Program-made: the position numbers and the translations under genes | Notes under the pieces: model-generated | Database searches by the model: none | What the model was told of the DNA's origin: nothing | Seen by the model: the letters and a program-made list of their open reading frames with translations, nothing else | In this document: positions 24,019 through 32,672 of the stretch, piece after piece | Layout: every line of letters begins with the position of its first letter | How positions within the stretch are numbered: position 1 is the first letter of the stretch | Assembly (NCBI GenBank): GCA_002441205.1 | Contig: DJVN01000277.1 | Coordinates: 1-39,105 of the forward strand | Length of the DNA: 39,105 bases | Source: Syntrophaceae bacterium UBA6255 | GTDB lineage: Bacteria; Desulfobacterota; Syntrophia; Syntrophales; Smithellaceae | Direction of reading: 5' to 3'

Positions 24019-24417
24019 TTATATAAAACTAATTTCCTTTGTTGCAACGGTTACGATGTAGCATCGTTCATTATTTGAACCTGTATCGGCCGGAACCAGA
24101 AAAAATCCCGGACGTCCCGGCTGATAACCGGTTGTGGTCCCGACAAGCACTTCTCCATCACGGAAAACCACTTTGATTTTTCGCCCGACCGGCGGATGTG
24201 CCGGGTCAAATTCATTGCTCTTGGAACGATTGGGATTTCCGGCGTAGTCCTTAACAAAAAACAAAGCTTTTAAATCACCGGTTTTTATTTCAACAGGCTT
24301 GGTTCCCGCTGCTGCGCTTGAATCACTCACATGAAATAAATCTTTCATCGGGGAAAAATCGGCTGTCGTGCCCTTGATCATGTTGCCGTTCGTATATCTT
24401 GCTATAACTTTGTTCAT
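24019..24417 (-). CDS. DUF6982-like protein with two internal barrel repeats
   Basis: A 132-residue soluble protein. It contains two similar segments: residues 4-30 (VIARYTNGNMIKGTTADF with SPMKDLFHV) and 82-108 (KVVFRDGEVLVGTTTGYQ with PGRPGFFLV), sharing the pattern (N/D)G-x2-(I/L)-x-GTT-x2-(F/Y)-x-P-x4-F-x-V, which suggests tandem small beta barrels. The pattern resembles DUF6982-type domains; that family name is from memory. Its place after mutL-miaA is where hfq is found in many bacteria, and the NG-x-x-I-x-G pattern is loosely Sm-like, but the Hfq signature is absent. ATG 24417 is preferred over TTG 24432. Confidence 0.62.
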   Translation of the reverse strand: MNKVIARYTNGNMIKGTTADFSPMKDLFHVSDSSAAAGTKPVEIKTGDLKALFFVKDYAGNPNRSKSNEFDPAHPPVGRKIKVVFRDGEVLVGTTTGYQPGRPGFFLVPADTGSNNERCYIVTVATKEISFI

Positions 24418-24454
24418 CTTTTCTTGTTTCAATTTAAGTTAAATTAATTTTATT

Positions 24455-25384
24455 CTATTCTTTTTTCCAACAATTATCCAACATATTTTTTATTTCACCC
24501 AGTGAATTCTGATCAAACCAGTTGATTTCTTTATCGGCGTTAAACCAGGTCATCTGACGCCGGGCGTATTGCCAGGTATCGCGCTTGATGAGATGGATTG
24601 CCTCGTTCCAACCGTATTTTTTGTTCAAAAATCCGATAACGTGTTTATAGCCCAGCGATTGCAGCGATTTCTGTTTATCGCTGTAACCCATCGCCAGAAC
24701 TTTTTTAACTTCATCAAGCAATCCATGCTCGATCATTCTTTCGGTTCGTAATTCAATTCTCTGTTTCAATTCATTGCGTTCCACTTGAATACCGATTTTG
24801 TAAGTTGAGTAAGGACAGTCAGTAAAAGAATGCTTTTTTTGTTTGACGGTAATGGATTCGCCGGTTTGTTCCTGAACTTCCAGCGCACGGATGACTCGCA
24901 CCGAATCATTGGGATTAATCTGCGCTGCAGCAGCGGCATCTCTTTGCAACAGCATATCATAAAGATATTTTTTACCATGCGTCTCCCGTAGCGCACGGTA
25001 ATGATTTCTGATATTTTCATCCACGTCGGGCGTATCGATAATTCCCCGGAGCAGCGCCCTGACATACAACCCTGTTCCACCCACGACAAAAACCGGCTTC
25101 CCCTTCCCCGCCAATTCGGCAATAACCGTCCGTGCCTTTTCTGCAAATAAAGCCGCGTTGAATTCTTCGTCGGGATTCACAACATCAATCATGTGATGCT
25201 TGATCCCCCTGCGCTCCTCCATCGTTGGCTTGGCCGTTCCGATGTCCAGATAACGGTAAACCTGCATGGAATCGGCACTGATGATTTCTCCGCCGAATTC
25301 CAGCGCCAGATTGACAGCCAATTGCGTTTTTCCCGTAGCGGTTGGCGAGTTGATGATGACCAGCGGCAACTTTTCCATATTCAT
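24455..25384 (-). CDS. miaA: tRNA dimethylallyltransferase
   Basis: Transfers a dimethylallyl group to N6 of A37 in tRNAs reading UNN codons. The P-loop NSPTATGKTQLA is at residues 12-23, ISADSMQVYRYLDIGTAKP covers the catalytic Asp region, and HHMIDVVNPDEEFNAALF, VGGTGLYVRALL and TRQ-equivalent RRQMTWF near residue 279 are family motifs. The 309 residues are normal. The ATG is three bases after the mutL stop; a second ATG at 25378 is possible. The mutL-miaA pairing is conserved in many bacteria. Confidence 0.95.
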   Translation of the reverse strand: MNMEKLPLVIINSPTATGKTQLAVNLALEFGGEIISADSMQVYRYLDIGTAKPTMEERRGIKHHMIDVVNPDEEFNAALFAEKARTVIAELAGKGKPVFVVGGTGLYVRALLRGIIDTPDVDENIRNHYRALRETHGKKYLYDMLLQRDAAAAAQINPNDSVRVIRALEVQEQTGESITVKQKKHSFTDCPYSTYKIGIQVERNELKQRIELRTERMIEHGLLDEVKKVLAMGYSDKQKSLQSLGYKHVIGFLNKKYGWNEAIHLIKRDTWQYARRQMTWFNADKEINWFDQNSLGEIKNMLDNCWKKE

Positions 25385-25387
25385 TTC

Positions 25388-27181
25388 TTACTTTCTTTTG
25401 AACATTCTTTCGATTTCGCTTAAGGAAAAGTTGATGGTAATGGGACGTCCATGCGGACAGGTAAGACTAAAAGGTGTTGCCTCCAACTCGTGGCACAAAG
25501 CGGCCGCTTCTTCATGGGAAAGAAATCTGTTGGCCTTGATGGCGGCCCGGCAGGCCAGTGATGCCAGGATCTTTTCTCTTCTTTCCTGCAGAGAAGGCGT
25601 TTGATTCTGCTCGTTCAATTGATCGGCAATATCGGAGATCATCTCGCCGATTTTGACCTGAGACAAAGTTGCCGGAACCGCTTTAACGGCAATCGCGTCC
25701 CGTCCGAATATCTCAATTTCCAGACCGATCTCCTGAAAGAAATCCAGATAATCAGAAAACAGAGCAATCTGCCCCGGCGTTAAATTTACAATTTCCGGCA
25801 TGAGCAGTGACTGGCTGATAACCTTCTCTCCTGATGCTTTCTTTAACTTCTCCAGAATGATTCGTTCATGCGCCGCGTGCTGATCCAGCAAAACGAGGCC
25901 GCTCTCGACTTCAAAAATCAGATACGTATTGGCATATTGCCCCACATACCGCATGCCGGAAAAGGATATCTTTTCATCCGGCGATACTTTATTATCACCA
26001 ACCGGATAATATTTTTTTTCCATCACCGGTCGTTTCAATAAATCATCATTGATGGCCTGCTGTAAATTCTTTCTTGAAAACATTCCAAAAGGAATGGAGG
26101 GAGATTTCTCCCGAACCGATGGCGTGGGAAAAGAAAAATCTTTTTTCTCTTTAGACTCCAGACGATAAATGAAATTGCCCTTTGATGTTTGCGCTCCGGC
26201 CAGGCTTTGCGCGATGGTTTTGGAAACTATATCAAAAACAGCGTGTGCGTCTTTAAAGCGAACTTCCAGTTTGGCCGGATGAACATTCACATCGACATCT
26301 TCCGGAGGCATTTCCAGAAACAGCGCAGCCGCGGGATAGCGGCGCGGCTCGATAATCTGCCGGTAAGATGACAAAACGGCATGAAGCACACTATTATCGC
26401 GGACAAAACGTTTATTCACAAACAAATAAACGCTTTTGGAATTAGATTTTGTATATTCCGGCCGTGATATAAATCCGGTCAGAGTCAAGTTTTCTTTTTG
26501 CGCCTCCACGGCAAGGCAATGCGCGGCAAAATCATCGCCCATCACCATTGCAATTCTCTGCGAAATATCTTTGACTTCCGGCGCGACAAATACTTCGCGG
26601 CCGTGGACCAGGACTTTAAAGCGAACTTCCGGATGCGCCAAAGCCAAACGCGTAATCGCGTCCAGACACGCGCCCTGCTCCGTGGCTTCCGTTTTCAAAA
26701 ACTTTCGGCGCGCGGGAACATTGTCAAATATTTTGGCTATAGATATCTGCGTTCCTTCCGGACAACCGGTCGGAGCCATTTCTTTAATTTTACCTGCTTC
26801 CAGCGTGGCTTTTGTTCCCGATAAATCTTTTTTGCGTCTTGTCAGCAGTTCCACTAGCGCGATGGAGGCAATGCTGGGCATGGCCTCGCCACGGAAACCA
26901 AAAGAAACAACATTGAAGATATCATCAAATTTATCAATCTTGCTGGTGGCGTGTCTTTCAAAAACCAGCGGCACGTCGTCGTGCTCAATTCCCGCACCGT
27001 TATCAATCACCTTGATGGAATGACAACCGCCCTTCTCCAATTCCACCCTGATATCAGTCGCTCCGGCATCGATGGAATTTTCCACCAGTTCCTTGACGAT
27101 GGATGCCGGCCGTTCCACCACTTCCCCGGCGGCTATTTTATTGGCAATTTCTGAAGATAAAACTACAATGCGTTTGGACAA
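25388..27181 (-). CDS. mutL: DNA mismatch repair protein MutL with endonuclease motif
   Basis: Mismatch-repair ATPase coupling MutS to strand cutting. The GHKL domain shows IANKIAAGEVVERPASIVKE, ELVENSIDAGAT, DNGAGI and GFRGEA. The C-terminal domain carries the metal-dependent nicking motif DQHA-x2-E-x4-E at D433 (DQHAAHERIILE), plus ACRAAIKA and CPHGRP, so this is an endonuclease-type MutL of bacteria that lack MutH. TTG 27181, with AGGAG 7 bases upstream, matches the family N terminus (SKRIVVLSSEIANKIAAGE); the frame is open to 27238 without support. There are 597 residues. Confidence 0.95.
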   Translation of the reverse strand: MSKRIVVLSSEIANKIAAGEVVERPASIVKELVENSIDAGATDIRVELEKGGCHSIKVIDNGAGIEHDDVPLVFERHATSKIDKFDDIFNVVSFGFRGEAMPSIASIALVELLTRRKKDLSGTKATLEAGKIKEMAPTGCPEGTQISIAKIFDNVPARRKFLKTEATEQGACLDAITRLALAHPEVRFKVLVHGREVFVAPEVKDISQRIAMVMGDDFAAHCLAVEAQKENLTLTGFISRPEYTKSNSKSVYLFVNKRFVRDNSVLHAVLSSYRQIIEPRRYPAAALFLEMPPEDVDVNVHPAKLEVRFKDAHAVFDIVSKTIAQSLAGAQTSKGNFIYRLESKEKKDFSFPTPSVREKSPSIPFGMFSRKNLQQAINDDLLKRPVMEKKYYPVGDNKVSPDEKISFSGMRYVGQYANTYLIFEVESGLVLLDQHAAHERIILEKLKKASGEKVISQSLLMPEIVNLTPGQIALFSDYLDFFQEIGLEIEIFGRDAIAVKAVPATLSQVKIGEMISDIADQLNEQNQTPSLQERREKILASLACRAAIKANRFLSHEEAAALCHELEATPFSLTCPHGRPITINFSLSEIERMFKRK

Positions 27182-27387
27182 ATTATTTCTCCTGAGCAAC
27201 TTGGACGCAGTATTAGTACAATAAATCAAAATCTGCAACCATGATTAAAGTACTTCTTCATTTAAAAAATAAATTGTACCAAATAATTCGACATATTGAG
27301 CAGAACTCTTGAATTTATTCCTTTCTTGTGTCAAGAAGTAACCCGTTAATGATCCCTATGAAAAATATAATTCAAAGAGAGTTGTAG

Positions 27388-28800
27388 ATGGAAAAGTTTT
27401 TTGATCCAAAATCTGTTGTTGTCGTCGGCGCTTCCAATTCCCCCTTCAACCTCGGGGCCACAATCTGTAATATGCTTAAGGATTATCTTCAATATCCCGG
27501 GGCTGTTTACGCGGTGAATTCAAAAGGGGAAACGGTCAATGGCTACCCGGGTTATTCTTCAATACTTGATCTTCCCGAAACACCCGATCTGGCGGTCATC
27601 ATCGTGGCGGCGAAAAACGTTCCCGGCATTATCAGTGAATGCGCCGCCAAAGGAATCAAGCGCGTGATCATTGAAAGCGCCGGTTTTTCCGAAGGCGGCC
27701 ACAAAGGCCAGGCCATGCAACGCGAGATCGACGATATCGCCAGAGCCAACGGCATCCGCATCATGGGGCCGAATTGCCTGGGAACACTGGATACCCGTAA
27801 AAAATTCTGCTGTTTCTATGGCGTGAATCCCAGCTTAGTCGAAATGGGTCGGATTTTTGAGGCTCCGGGAAATATTTCCTATATCATCCAGAGCGGCGGC
27901 ATCGTTGTCCTGGTCATTGAGTCTTTCTTTTACGACCTCGTCGGCGTGAACAAGGTTGTCAGCATCGGCAACAAGTGCGATGTGGATGAGGCGGACCTGA
28001 TTGATTACTTTCAAACAGACGAGACGGAAGTCATCGGCATGTATCTGGAAAATGTGGCTAACGGCCGCAAGCTGATGGAGGCCGCCAGAAAGTCGCGAAA
28101 ACCGGTTTTGATTTACAAGGTGGGCCGCACACAGGAAGGCGCCATGGCCGCTATGTCTCACACGGCCGGGATGGCTAATAATGATAAAATCTTCGAGAGC
28201 GCCTGCAAACAGTCTGGAATCATCCGTCTCCAATCCATTGATGAACTCCATTCCATGCCCAAGATGCTCACGGAAATGCCCCTCCTGAAAGGCAGGCGGA
28301 TTGCCATGTTCACCAACTCCGGGGCTTTCGGCAGCATCAGCGCCGACCTGCTGGTGGGAGCGGATTTAGAGGTGGTGCGCCTAAGCCCGCAGACACAGGA
28401 AAAATTGAAAAAAGCGGGACAGGTTTTCAATATCAAAAACCCTGTCGATATCGGTCCCGCGCCACCGCAGACCTATCTCGATATTTACGAAATCCTTCTT
28501 TCCGCTGACGAGGTGGATGGGATTTTGCCACTCCTGAGTGTCTGGCAAACGTTTGTGATTGATACGCTTCTGGAGCTTATGAAAATGTGCAAGCATTACG
28601 GAAAACCCGCGGCCATCTATACGCCAAACGCCATAGCCAAGTCCATTGCCATTCGCGCCAAGCACCGTATCCCGATATTTGAAACGGCAGAGCAGGCCGT
28701 GCGGGCATTATCCGTTTCCAATTACTATTATGAATCACTGCGGAAAAGGAATTTTATCCCGGTAGAGACGGGAGTGGAAAAAGAGAAATCTCATGCGTAG
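27388..28800 (+). CDS. ADP-forming acyl-CoA synthetase alpha-type subunit (CoA-binding), no ATP-grasp half
   Basis: Alpha-type half of a nucleoside-diphosphate-forming acyl-CoA synthetase, which makes ATP from acyl-CoA or works in reverse. The CoA-binding Rossmann domain starts at FFDPKSVVVVGASNSPFNLG; IIESAGFSEGG and IMGPNCLGTLD follow. The ligase domain has the phosphohistidine candidate H258 in MSHTAGMA, and FTNSGAFGSISAD lies in the second succinyl-CoA-ligase domain. The 470 residues match the alpha subunit of acetyl-CoA synthetase (ADP). The ATP-grasp beta part is neither fused nor adjacent. The serine-rich SQSGA-type loop reads IIQSGGIVV, a variation. A weak GAGAG lies before ATG 27388. 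Confidence 0.83.
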   Translation: MEKFFDPKSVVVVGASNSPFNLGATICNMLKDYLQYPGAVYAVNSKGETVNGYPGYSSILDLPETPDLAVIIVAAKNVPGIISECAAKGIKRVIIESAGFSEGGHKGQAMQREIDDIARANGIRIMGPNCLGTLDTRKKFCCFYGVNPSLVEMGRIFEAPGNISYIIQSGGIVVLVIESFFYDLVGVNKVVSIGNKCDVDEADLIDYFQTDETEVIGMYLENVANGRKLMEAARKSRKPVLIYKVGRTQEGAMAAMSHTAGMANNDKIFESACKQSGIIRLQSIDELHSMPKMLTEMPLLKGRRIAMFTNSGAFGSISADLLVGADLEVVRLSPQTQEKLKKAGQVFNIKNPVDIGPAPPQTYLDIYEILLSADEVDGILPLLSVWQTFVIDTLLELMKMCKHYGKPAAIYTPNAIAKSIAIRAKHRIPIFETAEQAVRALSVSNYYYESLRKRNFIPVETGVEKEKSHA

Positions 28801-28846
28801 AGAAATGATAAGTGTATATATTTTATGGCATAAAACAATTTTGTGC

Positions 28847-28875
28847 TTGCATATTTATACGCCACAAATTATAGA
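28847..28875 (+). promoter_or_regulatory. possible promoter of the DUF2378-like gene
   Basis: TTGCAT (28847-28852) and TATAGA (28870-28875) are 17 bases apart, each matching 4 or more of 6, within the 120-base gap before ATG 28921. Confidence 0.35.
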
Positions 28876-28920
28876 TTAAACCACATTCAACATAGTTTGA
28901 AATTCCCGGGAGGTTCAGAG

Positions 28921-29481
28921 ATGAATGTAAAAGGCATTATTTTTAATACAGGAAAATCTACCATCATTGCGGTTTTCGGAGCGGAAGCATGGGATGCTTT
29001 TGCAGTCAAACTGGCGGCAAAAGACAAATTCTTCGGCAATATGATCATGACCATCACTCCGGTTCCGATCGATAAATTCATTTTCTTTCTTGATGAACTG
29101 GTAAAGGAATTTTTCAATAATGATTATATGCAGTATACAACCTTCGGCAAAGTGGCTGCAAAATTCGCCCTGTCGCCGGAAGGTCATTACAAATCCTACA
29201 TGCTCACAACGGACATCAAGCAATTCGTCGAAACGGTCATGCCGAAATTCTATTCTACCTACTTTGATGAAGGGACGGTTGAAGCGCGCCTGGAAAATAA
29301 TATTGTCCATCTCAAACTGACCGGACTACCCATCAAACATAATTATTTCGAATTTCTGATAATGGGCTACTTTCAGAAGTCGCTTAAAATATTCGGGAAA
29401 AAAGTTGTGGCCAACCGGATCAAGAGCATGTCCGCGGGTGATGATTATGTTTCTTATACCTTTGAGATAAAAGAATCCTGA
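28921..29481 (+). CDS. small soluble protein, possibly DUF2378/TIGR02265-like
   Basis: A 186-residue cytoplasmic protein without signal or membrane segments. The N-terminal MNVKGIIFNTGKSTIIAVFG, the central YTTFGKVAAKF and a C-terminal barrel-like stretch (VEARLENNIVHLKLTGLP, then FQKSLKIFGKKVVANRI) resemble DUF2378 proteins known from myxobacteria, and more loosely V4R or haem-NO-binding folds. This is pattern similarity only. GGGAGG at 28909-28914, seven bases before ATG 28921, is a strong ribosome site and fixes the start, although the frame is open from 28843. The role is unknown. Confidence 0.7.
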   Translation: MNVKGIIFNTGKSTIIAVFGAEAWDAFAVKLAAKDKFFGNMIMTITPVPIDKFIFFLDELVKEFFNNDYMQYTTFGKVAAKFALSPEGHYKSYMLTTDIKQFVETVMPKFYSTYFDEGTVEARLENNIVHLKLTGLPIKHNYFEFLIMGYFQKSLKIFGKKVVANRIKSMSAGDDYVSYTFEIKES

Positions 29482-29510
29482 TCAACATCAGAAGGAATAC
29501 AATATAACTA

Positions 29511-29533
29511 AAAACCTGGGATGGCCGGGTTTT
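29511..29533 (+). terminator. likely terminator after the DUF2378-like gene
   Basis: A 9-bp stem AAAACCTGG (29511-29519) with CCGGGTTTT (29525-29533), including one G-T pair, and a 5-base loop; the T-run is part of the stem and is followed by ATAATCATTTT. It stands 30 bases after the stop. Confidence 0.48.
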
Positions 29534-29594
29534 ATAATCATTTTCAGGATTGGTTTAAATTACCTCACAGCCTGCTTTCTCTCCAAAATACCCT

Positions 29595-29623
29595 TTGACA
29601 AACATAACCCGCATTTCTATAAT
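29595..29623 (+). promoter_or_regulatory. perfect consensus sigma-70 promoter of the glycan operon
   Basis: TTGACA (29595-29600), a 17-base spacer and TATAAT (29618-29623): every consensus base is met. Transcription should start near 29630, giving a leader of about 65 bases to the GT-C gene at 29696. No operator-like repeat is obvious around it. Confidence 0.83.
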
Positions 29624-29695
29624 CCAAACAAAGGGAACATTTTCTTATCAAACAAAATCAAGAAGTTAAGTTTATTAGCGAATTGGAATAGCCAG

Positions 29696-31972
29696 ATGGG
29701 TATAAAGTCAAAATTTTTGAGATTGATGGAATTTTTGCTGATATCCATTTATTCTTTTCTTTTTTTTTCACATATATGGTCATTTTCGTACCTCTTGATT
29801 TTTCAAGACAGAGATCTCGATCGTGCAAGGCAACTGGCCCAGGGAAGTCTAATTTTCTTCGGTCCGGAAGTCCTCGGAGGCGGTAATCTTCCCGGTGGTT
29901 TTTATTACTTTCTTTTATCAATTCCCTATTTTTTAGGACTGGACTGGTCGGCCTGCTGGCAATTGATGATTATTCTTCTTTCCGCGGGTATCGGTCTGGC
30001 CTGGATATTTATTGTTTCTGTATCCGGATATTACAGCGCTGGTATTTTTATCGTTCTGATTTTTAATTCCGCAGCCTTGATGATAGTGGAAGGTCTTTTC
30101 CTTAATCCCAGTTTTCTCCCCTTCTTTACGATCTGTTCGATTATCGGAATTTGTCTGACGTTTTCCAACATACCTGTATCTAAAAATAGATATTGGATAG
30201 CAACCTGTTTTCTGATGGGGCTTTCCATCCAAATCCATTTTAATGCGTTTTTTATCCTATTATCCGGCATATTTCTTCAACTGATTGCAAACAAAGTTAA
30301 AATCACACCGTTGAAGAAACGTAATTTTTTTATGGGCCTTGTTGTATTTGCCCTGACCCTTTTTCCTTATTACCTATCCAATATTCTGAGCCGGTTCGGA
30401 TTGATCGTTGGTCAACAAGCACCTTTCAGCAGCGGACAGTACTTGAATGCACCGCCGTTTCTTTTGCGCCGACTTTTTGACGGATTATCCGGCCTGAGTT
30501 TGGAATCCATGTTCCGCATGCTGATGTTTCAACTTCAGCCGGAAGTATTGCTTTGTCTTTGCATCTTGCCGTTGGGTTACTGGATTTTCAGGCGCTTTTC
30601 AAAACAATATTCCAACAACCGGGAGACCGGCTATCCTGAACTCTTTAAAATACTCCTTATCATCGGAGCTTTTAATGCAGTTCCTCAATTGTTTTTTTTC
30701 AGTATTAGTAACTTCACGACTGTTTATTATACAATCAATATTATTTTTGTAATGGCTTTTATCGCTGGCGCTATCCCTGTCCAATCAAATGAAGGAAACA
30801 CACGAATATATTATTATCTGACCGCCGCCTGTCTCCTGATCATTGCTCTTTTTAAATTCTTGAAAGCGCCTGAATTTAATCTCAAGGCTATGTTTGAAAT
30901 CAACATGTTTTATTATATTTTTATTTTTACGATATTCATCCTTGTCATGGCACTTAGAAAGGTTCATTATGCAACCATCGCGCTGGTTATTTTTATGCTG
31001 CTCCTTCCCAATATCTCTTTGAAATATAATTTAAGTCTGGCGGAATCGTCAAAATTATATCCCATCACTCCGAAGCTTGAGGAGATCAAAAATCTGTCCC
31101 GATATATCATCAATGAAACCTGCTGGAATTTTTCGACAGCCAGAAAAAAAATTATGAGAATGAATATTTTCAGTGAAGTCGGACTTAGGGAAATTTATAA
31201 CGAGGAATCCAAAAAGACATTATGCGGCAACAGCGGCAGAAATCCGGACGGATATGTTATTTCATCCGTGGAAAGCACTGAAGACCAGAAGCATGCGGCA
31301 GCATTTCCCAATGAATGGCTTCTGTCAAAAAAACCAGACCATGTTATTCATCAATACATGATGAATCATAACCTGAGAGTGGGCAAACCTTTTTTCTTCG
31401 GCAATACGGCTTTGCTGGAATATGATCTAAAAAATCCCGAAACGGGAGCGTCTTTATCAATTCAGAACATCGGTTATGCCTATGAAATAATTGAATTCGA
31501 CAAATATTTTATTCAATATCCTCCCGGAGTTTCTCAAATCAGCAAAGAAAAATATTTCATTCGCTGGGATAATTGTCCTGAAGATGAAGGCAGCTGTTCA
31601 GTAGCTTATTTCATCGATCTGGAAGGTATTTCTTTCATGAACAATACAGTAAAGGTTTCCATTATCGGACAATCCCTTTCTTCACCCAGTAAATGTGTCA
31701 TGCCGCACTGGTCGGAAGTTCTTTTTTCACCCTACATCACATTTGAATGCGACGGGAAAAGATATAAAAGAGAACTTGTAAATCAATTGGGAGGCTTTTT
31801 AAAAAATATAGGAAACAGCAATCTCATATCAGCGCCATTTGAAACACATATCGCAACGTCCTGTAAAGTCAGCACATCTAAAATATCTATTGGATGGGAT
31901 AAGCTGATCCTTTCATCATTTTCAAGCGGAGTAAAAGTAATTCCCGACAAACCCATAACGATTAACAAGTAA
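29696..31972 (+). CDS. GT-C fold membrane glycosyltransferase (PMT/ArnT-like)
   Basis: A 758-residue integral membrane protein. About 11-12 hydrophobic helices occupy residues 10-440, followed by a soluble, probably periplasmic, C-terminal region of about 300 residues. The first external loop carries the acidic motif FQDRDLDRARQ (D38, D40) and the GGGNLPGGFYYFLLS pattern, which are hallmarks of dolichyl/polyprenyl-phosphate-sugar-dependent GT-C enzymes. Such enzymes take a sugar from a lipid-phosphate carrier and move it to lipid A, protein or glycan outside the inner membrane. It is the first gene behind a consensus promoter and 13 bases before a methyltransferase gene. Donor and acceptor are unknown. 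Confidence 0.72.
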   Translation: MGIKSKFLRLMEFLLISIYSFLFFSHIWSFSYLLIFQDRDLDRARQLAQGSLIFFGPEVLGGGNLPGGFYYFLLSIPYFLGLDWSACWQLMIILLSAGIGLAWIFIVSVSGYYSAGIFIVLIFNSAALMIVEGLFLNPSFLPFFTICSIIGICLTFSNIPVSKNRYWIATCFLMGLSIQIHFNAFFILLSGIFLQLIANKVKITPLKKRNFFMGLVVFALTLFPYYLSNILSRFGLIVGQQAPFSSGQYLNAPPFLLRRLFDGLSGLSLESMFRMLMFQLQPEVLLCLCILPLGYWIFRRFSKQYSNNRETGYPELFKILLIIGAFNAVPQLFFFSISNFTTVYYTINIIFVMAFIAGAIPVQSNEGNTRIYYYLTAACLLIIALFKFLKAPEFNLKAMFEINMFYYIFIFTIFILVMALRKVHYATIALVIFMLLLPNISLKYNLSLAESSKLYPITPKLEEIKNLSRYIINETCWNFSTARKKIMRMNIFSEVGLREIYNEESKKTLCGNSGRNPDGYVISSVESTEDQKHAAAFPNEWLLSKKPDHVIHQYMMNHNLRVGKPFFFGNTALLEYDLKNPETGASLSIQNIGYAYEIIEFDKYFIQYPPGVSQISKEKYFIRWDNCPEDEGSCSVAYFIDLEGISFMNNTVKVSIIGQSLSSPSKCVMPHWSEVLFSPYITFECDGKRYKRELVNQLGGFLKNIGNSNLISAPFETHIATSCKVSTSKISIGWDKLILSSFSSGVKVIPDKPITINK

Positions 31973-31985
31973 GATAAATTTACCT

Positions 31986-32672
31986 ATGAACACATCTGCT
32001 GATAAAAGCCTCAATAAGATTGAATTCTGGGACAGAAAAATCATTGATTGGGACAACGCAAGATACTCAAATCATTTTCTTTCAATGATGACGGGTTCTG
32101 TGAATAACAGGATGCTTATGGCTTTTAATCTGCTCAATAAATTCTCCCGGGATAAGCTTGTCGTGGAAGCCGGATGTGGAACAGCCAGAATGATGCCTCT
32201 TTTGCTGAAATCAGGCGCAAAAAAATACATGGGGATAGACTTCTCGGCGCGTGCGGTTGAGGCCGCCAGAGACAGGGCGAAAGAACAGGGCGTATGGGCA
32301 AAAGTGGATTTAATATGTGAAGATATAATAAATCTGAAAACGATTAAAACGGATTTGTTTTTTTCTTTGGGCCTGCTTGACTGGTTGACGGACGATGAAA
32401 TGTATTCATTACTAAAAAATGTTGAAACGAAATATTATCTTCATGCTTTTTCCGAAAATAAAATGAACATCCAGCATTTCACCCATCGTCTCTATGTGTA
32501 TCTTAAATATGGATACAAGAATCAAAAATATGTTCCGCATTATTACACGAGAGAACATGTTTCCTCCTTATTTTCTCGTTGCGGATTGGAAACACCTGAA
32601 TATTTTACAAATCGTAAAATGAGTTTCAGCTGTTTCGCTCACAATCTCCCGGGAAGTTTTGATGAATCATAA
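31986..32672 (+). CDS. class I SAM-dependent methyltransferase (first of two)
   Basis: A 228-residue Rossmann-fold methyltransferase. Motif I is VVEAGCGTARMMPLL (about residues 59-73), followed by YMGIDFSARAVEAARDRA (motif II with the ribose-binding Asp) and ICEDIINL (adenine contact). The N-terminal FWDRKIIDWDN region is seen in small-molecule or sugar methyltransferases. It lies in the glycan operon, and its 3' end overlaps the next methyltransferase by 11 bases. The target, perhaps a sugar hydroxyl or a lipid-linked intermediate, is inferred from neighbours only. Confidence 0.78.
   Translation: MNTSADKSLNKIEFWDRKIIDWDNARYSNHFLSMMTGSVNNRMLMAFNLLNKFSRDKLVVEAGCGTARMMPLLLKSGAKKYMGIDFSARAVEAARDRAKEQGVWAKVDLICEDIINLKTIKTDLFFSLGLLDWLTDDEMYSLLKNVETKYYLHAFSENKMNIQHFTHRLYVYLKYGYKNQKYVPHYYTREHVSSLFSRCGLETPEYFTNRKMSFSCFAHNLPGSFDES

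Noticed and set aside
27366..27371. TATAAT just before the acyl-CoA synthetase alpha gene
   Set aside because: No -35 box at the right distance, and it would leave only about 10 bases of leader.
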